From: Excoecaria cochinchinensis
Taxonomy: Eukaryota > Streptophyta > Magnoliopsida > Malpighiales > Euphorbiaceae
DNA: 64,000 nucleotides
Reading direction: 5' to 3'
NCBI GenBank assembly: GCA_947683425.1
Contig: CANTUQ010000344.1
Span: 18,428 to 82,427, forward strand
The first letter of the stretch is position 1. The number at the start of each line of letters is the position of its first letter. Below are positions 1-9,100 of the stretch, piece by piece. Both the position numbers and the translations under genes were made by a program. A model generated the notes under the pieces. That model had not been told where the DNA came from. It did no database searches and worked only from the letters and a program-made list of their open reading frames with translations.

Positions 1-181
1 TAGGGGGTACCACTAGGGAAAATCACAAAAATCGAGAAAACGTAAAAAGTGGTGAAATTTTGGATCCGAGTCCAATAATTCAGGAAAACTCGATTGGAAT
101 ATCTATTGAAAGCTTGCCGGTCACAACGCATCGAGAATTGGTTTCGTCGAAATCCGACGAATTTTTTCGGATGTCCCTAGG

Positions 182-348
182 GGTACCACTAGGGAAAATC
201 AACAAAATCGAGAAATCGTAAAAAGTGGTGAAATTTTTGATCCTAGTCCAATAATTAAGGAAAAATCAATTGGAATAGCGACTGGAAGCTTGCCGGTCAC
301 AACGCATCGAGAATTGGATTCGTCGGAATTTTTACGGATTTCCCTAGG
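182..348 (+). repeat. Reference short monomer, 167 bp, left array
   Basis: Measured from the GGTACC core at 182 to that at 349. It matches the long monomer except that TTCGTCGGAATCCGACGAAT is reduced to TTCGTCGGAAT, a loss of exactly 9 bp. The deleted stretch in the long form is bounded by two copies of GAAT, which would allow deletion by slippage. Short monomers predominate in 0-2.3 kb and 7-9 kb. Confidence 0.93.
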
Positions 349-977
349 GGTACCATTAGGGAAAATCAACAAAATCGAGAAATCGTAATAAGTGGTGAAA
401 TTTTGGATCCGAGTCCAATAATTCTGGAAAACTCGATTGGAATATCTACTGGAAGCTTGTCGGTCACAACGCATCGAGAATTGGCTTCGTCGGAATCCGA
501 CAAATTTTTACGGATTTTCTTATGGGTACCACTAAGGAAAATCAACAAAATCGAGAAATCGTAAAAAGTGGTGAAATTTTTGATCCGAGTCCAATAATTA
601 AGGAAAAATCAATTGGAATAGCGACTGGAAGCTTGCCGGTCACAACGCATCGAGAATTGGATTCGTCGGAATTTTTACGGAATTCCCTAGGGGTACCATT
701 AGGGAAAATCAACAAAATCGAGAAATCGTAATAAGTGGTGAAATTTTTGATCCAAGTCCAATAATTAAGGAAAACTCGATTGGAATAGCGACTGGAAGCT
801 TGCCGGTCACAACGCATCGAGAATTGGATTCGTCGGAATTTTTACGGATTTCTCTAGGGGTACAACTAGGGAAAATCACCAAAATCTAGAAATCGTAAAA
901 AGTTGTGAAATTTTGGATTCGAGTCCAATAATTTAGGAAACCTCGATTGGAATAGCTACTAGAAGCTTGTCGGTCAC

Positions 978-991
978 AACGCATAACGCAT
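978..991 (+). repeat. 7-bp microduplication AACGCAT x2
   Basis: AACGCAT is repeated directly inside one monomer where other copies have a single AACGCAT. A private slippage event useful as a marker for this copy. Confidence 0.9.
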
Positions 992-1989
992 CAAGAATTG
1001 GCTTCGTCGGAATTTTTACTGATTTCCCTAGGGGTAGCACTAGGGAAAATCACCAAAATCGAGAAATCGAAAAAAGTTGTAAAATTTTTTATCCGAGTCC
1101 AATAATTCAGGAAAACTCGATTATAATAGCTACTGGATGCTTGCCGTTCACAACAGAATGAGAAATTTTTTCGTCGGAGTCCGACGAATTTTTACGGATT
1201 TTCCTAGGGGTACCTGTAGGGAAAATCACCAAAATCGAGAAATCGTAAAAAGTGATGAAATTTTGGATCCGAGTCCAATAATTCAGGAAAACTCGATTGG
1301 AATAGATACTGGAAGCTTGCCGGTCACAACGCATCGAGAATTGACTTCGTCTAAATTTTTACGGATTTCCCTAGGGGTACCACTAGGAAAAATCAACAAA
1401 ATCGAGAAATCATAAAAAGTGGTGAAATTTTGGATCCAAGTCCAATAATTAAGGAAAACTCGATTGGAATACCGACTGGAAGCTTGCCGGTCACAACGCA
1501 ACGAGAATTTGATTCATCGGAATTTTTACGGATTTCCCTAGGGGTACCACTAGGGAAAATCAACAAAATCAAAAAATCGTAAAAAGTGGTGAAATTTTGG
1601 ATCCAAGTCCAATAATAAAAAAAAACTCGATTGTAATAGTGACTGGAAGCTTGCCGGTCAAAACACATCGAGAATTGGATTCATCGGAATTTTTACGGAT
1701 TTCTCTAGGGGTACAACTAGGGAAAATCACAAAAATCGAGAAATAGTAAAAAGTTGTGAAATTTTGGATCCGAGTCAAATAATTCAGGAAAACTCGATTG
1801 GAATAGCTACTAGAAGCTTGCCGGTCACAACGTATCAAGAATTGGCTACGTCGGAATTTTTACGGATTTCCATAGGGGTACCACTAGGGAAAATCACCAA
1901 ATTCGAGAAATCGTAAAAAGTGGTAAAATTTTTGATCCGAGTCCAATAATTCATGAAAACTCGATTGGAATAGCTATTGGATGCTTGCC

Positions 1990-2012
1990 GGTCACAACAG
2001 GAGTCCGATAAA
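1990..2012 (+). repeat. Monomer with about 22-bp internal deletion
   Basis: CACAACAG is joined directly to GAGTCCGATAAAT. The bases that normally carry the rest of AGAATGAGAAATT and the first arm of the 19-bp dyad are missing. This is an a-type unit of the tetramer. Confidence 0.8.
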
Positions 2013-2728
2013 TTTTTACAGATTTCCCTAGGGGTACCTGTAGGGAAAATCACCAAAATCGAGAAATCGTAAAAAGTGGTGAAATTTTGGATCCGAGCCC
2101 AATAATTCAGGAAAATTCGATTGGAATAGATACTGGAAGCTTGCCGGTCACAACGCATCGAGAATTGACTTCGTCGAAATTTTTACGGATTTCCCTAGGG
2201 GTACCACTAGGAAAAATCACCAAAATCGAGAAATCGTAAAAAGTGGTGAAATTTTCGATCCGAGTCCAATAATTCAGGAAAACTCGATTGGAATAGCTAC
2301 TGAAAGCTTGCCGGTCACAACGCATCGAGAATTGGTTTCGTCGGAATCCAACGAATTTTTACGGATTTCCCCAGTGGGTATCACAAGGGAAAATCACCAA
2401 AATCGAGAAATCGTAAAAAGTGGTGAAATTTTTGATCCGAGTCCAATAATTCAGGAAAACTCGATTGGAATATATATTGAAAGCTTTCCGGTCACAACGC
2501 ATCGAGAATTGGCTTCGTCGGAATACAACGAATTTTTACGGATTTTCCTAGGGGTACCACTAGGAAAAATAACCAAAATCGAGAAATCGAAAAAAGTGGT
2601 GAAATTTTGAATCCGAGTCCAATAATTCATGAAAACTCGATTGGAATAGCTACTGGAAGCTTGCCTGTCAGAATGCATCGAGAATTGGCTTCGTCGGAAT
2701 CCGACGAATTTTTACGGATTTTCCTAGG

Positions 2729-2904
2729 GGTACCACTAGGAAAAATCACCAAAATCGAGAAATCGTAAAAAGTGGTGAAATTTTTTATCCGGGTCGAATA
2801 ATTCAGGAAAACTCGATTGGAATAGTTACTGGAAGCTTGCCGGTCAAAACGCCTGGAGAATTTGTTTCGTCGGAATCCGACGAATTTTTACGGATTTCCC
2901 TAGG
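2729..2904 (+). repeat. Reference long monomer, 176 bp, left array
   Basis: Measured from one GGTACC core (2,729) to the next (2,905). It contains the complete 19-bp dyad at 2,866-2,884 and AAGCTT near 2,833. Long monomers dominate at about 2.3-7.0 kb and 9-18 kb in the left array. Confidence 0.93.
2866..2884. repeat. Example of the 19-bp TTCGTCGGAATCCGACGAA dyad, CENP-B-box-like
   Basis: Two perfect 9-bp arms around one base. It is found in long monomers and half-deleted in short ones. Aligned with the mammalian CENP-B box (YTTCGTTGGAARCGGGA), the stretch CTTCGTCGGAATCCGAC usual in the left array matches 12 of 17 positions and 7 of the 9 essential ones (TTCG, A and two of CGGG). In this particular copy the first base is T, also allowed by Y. 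The likeness is visible; binding by any protein is unproven. Confidence 0.85.
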
Positions 2905-3069
2905 GGTACCACATGGAAAATCACCAAAATCGAGAAATCGTAAAAAGTGGTGAAATTTTGGATCCGAGTACAATAATTCAGGAAAACTTGATTGGAAAAG
3001 CTACTGAAAGCTTGCCGGTCACAACGCATCGAGAATTAGCTTCGTCGGAATCCGACGAATTTTTACGGA

Positions 3070-3095
3070 TTTCCCTAGGGGTACCACTAGGGAAA
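3070..3095. repeat. Example of the 26-bp GGTACC-centred quasi-palindrome
   Basis: Nine-base arms TTTCCCTAG (3,070-3,078) and CTAGGGAAA (3,087-3,095) flank GGGTACCA. Twelve of thirteen base pairs of the dyad match; only the G/A pair beside GGTACC fails. In the right array the mismatch becomes T/C. Nearly every monomer carries a version of this dyad, making it the most strongly symmetric conserved element. Confidence 0.9.
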
Positions 3096-3120
3096 ATCAC
3101 CAAAATCGAGAAATCGTAAA

Positions 3121-3156
3121 AAGTGGTGAAATTTTGGAAAGTGGTGAAATTTTGGA
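3121..3156 (+). repeat. 18-bp tandem duplication inside a monomer
   Basis: AAGTGGTGAAATTTTGGA occurs twice in direct tandem (3,121-3,138 and 3,139-3,156). Every other monomer examined has one copy. It lengthens this unit by 18 bp. Confidence 0.92.
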
Positions 3157-3423
3157 TCTGAGTCAAATAATTCTGGAAAACTCGATTGAAATAGCTACTG
3201 GAAGCTTGCTGGTCACAACGCATCGATAATTGGCTTCGTCGAAATTTTTACGGATTTTCCTAGGGATACCACTCAGGAAAATCAACAAAATCGAGAAATC
3301 GTAAAAAGTGGTGAGATTTTGAATCCGAGTCCAATAATTAAGGAAAACTCGATTGGAATAGCTACTGGAAGCTTGCCGGTCACAACGCATCAAGAATTGG
3401 CTTCTTCGGAATTTTTACGGATT

Positions 3424-3438
3424 TTCCTTGGGGGAAAA
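3424..3438 (+). repeat. Collapsed GGTACC palindrome
   Basis: The sequence TTCCTTGGGGGAAAAT replaces the usual core. The GGTACC centre and adjoining bases (about 13 bp) are lost, so this monomer has no KpnI site and no dyad. Confidence 0.85.
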
Positions 3439-4529
3439 TCACCAAAATCAAGAAATCGTAAAAAGTGGTAAAATTTTTTATCCGAGTCCAATAATTCAGG
3501 AAAACTCGATTGGAATAGCTACTGGATGCTTGCCGGTCACAACAGATCGAGAATTGGTTTCTTTTGAATCCGACGAATTTTTACGGATTTCCTTAGGGGT
3601 ACCAGTAGGGAAAATCACCAAAATCGAGAAATCGTAAAAAGTGGTAAAATATTTGATCCGAGTCCAATAATTCAGGAAAACTCGATTGGAATTGCTACTG
3701 GAATCTTGCCTGTCACAACGCATCGAGAATTGGTTTCGTCGAAATTTTTAAGGATTTCCCTAGGGGTACTACTAGGGAAAATCAACAAAATCGATAAATC
3801 ATAAAAAGTGGTGAAATTTTTATCCCAGTACAATAATTAAGGAAAAATCGATTGGAATAGCTACTGGAAGCTTGCGGGTCACAACGCATCGAGAATTGGT
3901 TTCGTCGGAATCCGATAAATTTTTACGGATTTCCCTAGGGGTACCACTAGGAAAAATCACCAAAATCGAGAAATCATAAAAAGAGGTGAAATTTTGGATC
4001 CGAGTCCAATAATTCAGGAAAACTCAATTGTAATAGCTACTGGAAGCTTGCCGGTCACAACGTATCGAGAATTGGCTTCGTCGGAATCCGACAAATTTTT
4101 ACGGATTTCCCTAGGGGTACTAGTAGGGAAAATCACCAAAATCGAGAAATCGTAAAAAGTGGTGAAATTTTGGATCCGAGTCTAATAATTAAGGAAAACT
4201 CGATTGGAATAGCTACTGGAAGCTTGCCGGTCACAATGCATCGAGAATTGGCTTTGTCGAAATCCGACGATTTTTTACGGATTTCCCTAGGGGTACCACT
4301 AGGGAAAATCACCAAAATCGAGAAATCGTAAAAAGTGGTGAAATTTTTTATCCGAGTCCAATAATTCAGGAAAACTGGATTGGAATAGCTACTGGAAGTT
4401 TGTCGGTCACAACGCATTGAGTATTGGTTTCGTCAGAATTTTTACGGATTTTCCTAAGGGAACCACTAGGGAAAATAACCAACATCGAGAAATCGTAAAA
4501 AGTGGTGAAATTTTGGATCTGAGTCCAAT

Positions 4530-4750
4530 AATTCAGGAAAACTCGATTGGAATAGCTACTGGAAGCTTGCTGGTCACAACGCATGGAGAATTATTTCGTC
4601 GAAATTTTTACGGATTTCCCTAGGGGTACCACTATGGAAAATCACCAAAATCGAGAAATCGTAAAAAGTGGTAAAATTTTGTACCCGAGTCCAATAATTC
4701 AGGAAAACTCGATTGAAATAGCTACTCGATGCTTGTCGGTCACAACGTAT
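4530..4750 (+). repeat. Displaced relative of 9.45-9.67 kb (offset about 4,916 bp)
   Basis: Both places share a GAGAATTATTT lesion in place of GAGAATTGGCTT and, downstream, GTACCCGAGTCC in place of GATCCGAGTCC (4,681 and 9,597). Two shared rare variants suggest one duplicated segment, although the intervening bases also differ in places. Confidence 0.55.
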
Positions 4751-5199
4751 CGAGAATTGGCTTAGTCGGAATCCGACGAATTTTTACTGATTTCCCTAGT
4801 GGTACCACTAGGATAAATCACCAAAAACGAGAAATCATAAAAAGTGGTGAAATTTTGGATCCGAGTCCAATAATTCAGGAAAACTCGATTGGAATAGCTA
4901 CTGGAAGCTTGCCGGTCACAACACATCGAGAATTGGTTTCGTCGAAATTTTTACGGATTTTCCTAGGGAGTACCACTAGGGAAAATCACCAAAATCGAGA
5001 AATCGTAAAAAGTGGTGAAATTTTGGATCCGAGTCCAATAATTCAGGAAAACACGATTGGAAAAGCTACTGGAAGCTTACCGGTCACAACGCATCACGAA
5101 TTGGTTTCGTCGGAATCCGACGAATTTTTACGGATTTCACTAGGGGTACCGCTAGGAAAAATCACCAAAATCGAGAAATCATAAAAAGTGTTGAAATTT

Positions 5200-5450
5200 T
5201 GGATCCAAGTCCAATAATTCAGAAAAACTCGATTGGAATAACTACTGGATACTTGCAGGTCACAACACATCGAGAATTGGTTTCGTCGGAATCCGACGAA
5301 TTTTTACGGATTTCCCTATGGGTACCCCTAGGGAAAATCACCAAAATCGAGAAATCATAAAAAGTGGTGAAATTTTGGATCCGAGTCCAATAATTCAGGA
5401 AAACTCGATATGAATAGCTACTGGAAGCTTGCCGGTCACAACGCATCGAG
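5200..5450 (+). repeat. Displaced relative of 11.48-11.73 kb (offset 6,282 bp)
   Basis: Both segments carry a CCCCTAGGGAAAATCACC core variant followed in the next monomer by CTCGATATGAATAGC (5,404 and 11,686). The offset of 6,282 bp holds for both markers. Confidence 0.65.
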
Positions 5451-6998
5451 CATTGACTTCGTCAAAATTTTTACGGATTTCCCTAGGGGTACTAGTATGG
5501 AAAATTACCAAAATCGAGAAATCGTAAAAAGTGGTGAAATTTTTTATCCGAGTCCAATAATTCAGGAAAACTATATTGGAATAGCTACTTGAATCTTGCC
5601 GATCACAACGCATCGAGAATTGGTTTCATCGGAATCCGATAAATTTTTACGGATTTCCCTAGGGGTACCAGTAGGGAAAATCATCAAAATCGAGAAATCG
5701 TAAAAAGTGGTGAAATTTTTTATCCGAGTCCAATAATTAAGGAAAGCTCGATTGGAATAGCTACTGGAAGCTTTCCGGTCACAACGCATCGAGAATTGGC
5801 TTCGTCGGAATCCGACGAATTTTTACGGATTTCCCTAGGGTTACCACTAGGGAAAATCACCAAAATCGAGAAATCGTAAAAAGTGGTGAAATTTTGGATC
5901 CGAGTCCAATAATTAAGGAAAACTCGATTGGAAAAGCTACTGGAAGCTTGCCAGTCACAATGAATCGAGAATTGGCTTCGTCGGAATCCGACGAAATTTT
6001 ACGGATTTCCCTAGGGGTACCACTAAGGAAAATCACAAAAATCGAGAAATCATAAAAAGTGGTGAAATTTTGGATCCGAGTCCAATAATTAAGGAAAACT
6101 CGATTGGAATAGCTACTGGAAGCTTGCCGGTCACAACGCATCGAGAATTGGATTCGTCGGAATTTTTACGGATTTTCCTAGGGGTACCACTAGGAAAAAT
6201 CACCAAAATCGAGTAATAATAAAAAGTGGTGAAATTTTTGATCTGAGTCGAATTATTTAGGAAAACTTGATTGGAATAGCTACTGGAAGCTTGCCGGTCA
6301 CAACGTATGGAGAATTGGCTTCGTCAGAATCCGACGAATTTTAACGGATTTCCCTAGGGGTACCACTAGGGAAAATCACCAAAATCGAGAAATCGTAAAA
6401 AGTGGTAAAATTTTGGATCCGAGTCCAATAATTAAGGAAAACTCGATTGGAATAACTACTGGAAGCTTGCTAGTCACAACGCATTGAAAATTGGTTTCGT
6501 CGGAATCCGACGAATTTTTACGGTTTTCCCTATGGGTACCACTAGGGAAAATCACAAAAATCGAGCAATAATAAAAAGTGGGGAAATTTTTTATCAGAGT
6601 CCAATAATTCAGGAAAACTCGATTGGAATAGCTACTGGAAGCTTGCCGGTCACAAAGCATAGAGAATTGGCTTCGTCAGAATACGACAAATTTTTACGGA
6701 TTTCCCTAAGGTTACCACTATGGAAAATCACCAAAATCGAGAAATCGTAAAAAGTTGTGAAATTTTTGATCCGAGTCCAATAATTCAGGAATACTCGATT
6801 TGAATAGCTACTGGAAGCTTGCCGGTCACAACGCATCGAGAATTGGTTTCGTCGGAATCCGACGAATTTTTACGGATTTCGCTAGGGGTACAACTAGGAA
6901 AAATCACAAAAATCGAGAAATGATAAAAAGTGGTGAAATTTTTGATCCGAGTCCAATAATTTAGAAAAACTCGATTGGAATAGCTACTGGAAGCTTGT

Positions 6999-7020
6999 CG
7001 GTCACAACGCATCAAAATCG
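6999..7020 (+). repeat. Truncated monomer, about 70 bp deleted
   Basis: CACAACGCATC is joined directly to AAAATCGAGAAAT. The dyad region, the GGTACC core and CACTAGGGAAAATC are absent. ATCA occurs on both sides of the missing stretch in intact copies, so microhomology deletion is plausible. Confidence 0.85.
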
Positions 7021-7300
7021 AGAAATGGTAAAAAGTGGTGAAATGTTTTATCCGAGTACAATAATTTATGATAATTCGATTGGAATTGCTACTGGAAGCT
7101 TACCGGTCACAAGGCAACGAGAAATGGCTTCGTCTAAATTTTTACGGATTTCCCAAGGGGTACCACTAGGGAAAATCAATAAAATCGAGAAATCGTAAAA
7201 AGTGGTGAAATTTTGAATCCAAGTCCAATAATTAAGGAAAACTCGATTGGAATAGCGACTGGAAGCTTGCCAGTCACAACGCATCGAGAATTGGATTCGT
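7020..7300 (+). repeat. Displaced relative of 9.75-10.02 kb (offset 2,725 bp)
   Basis: Shared markers are GGAAGCTTACCGGTCACAA, GCAACGAGAA and the core TTCCCAAGGGGTACC, followed by an AATCAA-type spacer. All lie 2,725 bp apart. Indicates a copy of about 1.5 monomers moved or left behind by unequal exchange. Confidence 0.7.
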
Positions 7301-9100
7301 CGGAATTTTTACGGATTTCCCTAGGGGTACCACTAGGGAAAATCAAAAAAATCGAGAAATCGTAAAAAGTTGTTAAATTTTTGATCCAAGTCCAATAATT
7401 TAGGAAAACTCGATTGCAATAGCTACTAGAAGCTTGCCGGTCACAACGCATCGAGAATTGGATTCGTCGGAATTTTTACGGATTTTTCTAGGGGTACCAC
7501 TAGGGAAAATCACCAAAATCGAGAAATGGTAAAAAGTTGTAAAATTTTTGATCCGAGTCCAATAATTAAGGAAAACTCGATTGGAATAGCTCCTTGATGC
7601 TTGCCGGTCACAACAGAATGAGAAATTGTTTCGTCGGTGTCCGACGAATTTTTACGGATTTCCCCAGGGTTACCTGTAGGGAAAATCACCAAAATCGAGA
7701 AATCGTAAAAAGTGGTGAAATTTTTGATCCGAGTCCAATAATTCTGGAAAACTCGATTGGAATAGATACTGGAAGCTTGCCGGTCACAACGCATCGAGAA
7801 TTGGCTTCGTCGAAATTTTTACGGATTTCCCTAGGGGTACCACTAGGGAAAATCAACAAAATCAAAAAATCGTAAAAAGTGGTGAAATTTTTTATCCGAG
7901 TACAATAATTAAGGAAAACTCGATTGGAATAGCTACTGGAAGCTTGCCGGTCACAACGCATCGAGAATTGGATTCGTCGGAATTTTTACGGATTTCTCTA
8001 GGGGTACAACTAGGGAAAATCACCAAAATCGAGAAATCGTAAAAAGTTATGAAATTTTGGATCCGAGTCCAATAATTCAGGAAAACTTGATTGGAATAGC
8101 TACTAGAAGCTTGCCGGTCACAACGCATCAAGAATTGGCTTCGTCGAAATTTTTACGGATTTCCCTAGGGGTACCACTAGGGAAAATAACCAAAATCGAG
8201 AAATGGTAAAAAGTGGTAAAATTTTTGATCCGAGTCCAATAATTCAGGAAAACTCGATTGGAATAGCTACTTGATGCTTGCCGGTCACAACAGAATGAGA
8301 AATTGTTTCGTCGGTGTCCGACGAATTTTTACGGATTTCCCTAGGGGTACCTGTAGGGAAAATCACCAAAATCGGGAAATCAAAAAAAGTGGTGAAATTT
8401 TTGAGCCGAGTCCAACAATTCAGGAAAACTCGATTGGAATAGATACTGGAAGCTTGCCAGTCACAACGCATCGAGAATTTGTTTCGTCGAAATTTTTACG
8501 GATTTTCCTAGCGGTACCACTGGGGAAAATCAACAACATTAAAAAATCATAAAAAGTGGTGAAATTTTTGATCCGAGTACAATAATTAAGGAAAACTCGA
8601 TTGGAATAGCTACTGGAAGGTTGCCGGTCACAACGCATCGAGAATTGGATTCGTCGGAATTTTTACGGATTTCTCTAGGGGTACAACTAGGAAAAATCAC
8701 CAAAATCGAAAAATCGTAAAAAGTTATGAAATTTTGGATCCGAGTCCAATAATTCAGGAAAACTAGATTGTAATAGCTACTAGAAGCTTGCCGGTCACAA
8801 CGCATCAAGAATTGGCTTCGTTGGAATTTTTACGAATTTCCCTAGGGGTACCACTAGGGAAAATCACCAAAATCTAGAAATCGTAAAAAGTGGTAAAATT
8901 TTTGATCCGAGTCCAATAATTCAGGAAAACTCGATTGGAATAGCTACTGGATGCTTGCCGGTCACAACAGATTGAGAATTGGTTTCGTCGGAGTCCGACG
9001 AATTTTTACAGATTTCCCTAGGGGTACGTGTAGGGAAAATCACCAAAATCGACAAATCGTAAAAAGTGGTGAAATTTTGGATCCGAGTCCAATAATTCAG
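7260..9100 (+). repeat. 677-bp tetrameric higher-order repeat, clean tandem
   Basis: The a-type unit (CACAACAGAATGAGAAATTG with TCGGTGTCCGACG) recurs at 7,609 and 8,286, and an eroded a unit follows 677 bp later near 8,963. Between them lie b (AGATACTGGAAGC), c (GAATTGGATTCG with GTACAACTAGG) and d (CTACTAGAAGC, ATCAAGAATTGG) in the same order each time. One long plus three short monomers give 176 + 3 x 167 = 677, exactly the measured period. The c and d units upstream of 7,597 extend the block leftward. Confidence 0.87.

Larger units (their letters stand above)
781..2330 (+). repeat. 677-bp tetrameric higher-order repeat, degraded copies
   Basis: Monomer types recur in a set order. Type c has GCGACTGGAAGC and TCTCTAGGGGTACAACTAGG. 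Type d has GCTACTAGAAGC and ATCAAGAATTGG. Type a has GGATGCTTGCC, CACAACAGAATGAG and a GGTACCTGTAGGG core. Type b has AGATACTGGAAGC. The order c-d-a-b is seen from about 790, then an extra c-like unit, then d-a-b again to about 2,330. The second a unit has an internal deletion near 2,000. The same four types form the cleaner tandem at 7.2-9.0 kb. Confidence 0.75.
2330..7000 (+). repeat. Array interval dominated by long monomers, no clear multimer
   Basis: Mostly 176-bp units with scattered 167-bp units (for example around 3.2-3.4 and 4.4-4.6 kb). I did not find a consistent local higher-order period. Some parts have displaced relatives further right: 4.53-4.75 kb with 9.45-9.67 kb and 5.2-5.45 kb with 11.5-11.73 kb. 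No gene or other element is present. Confidence 0.7.
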
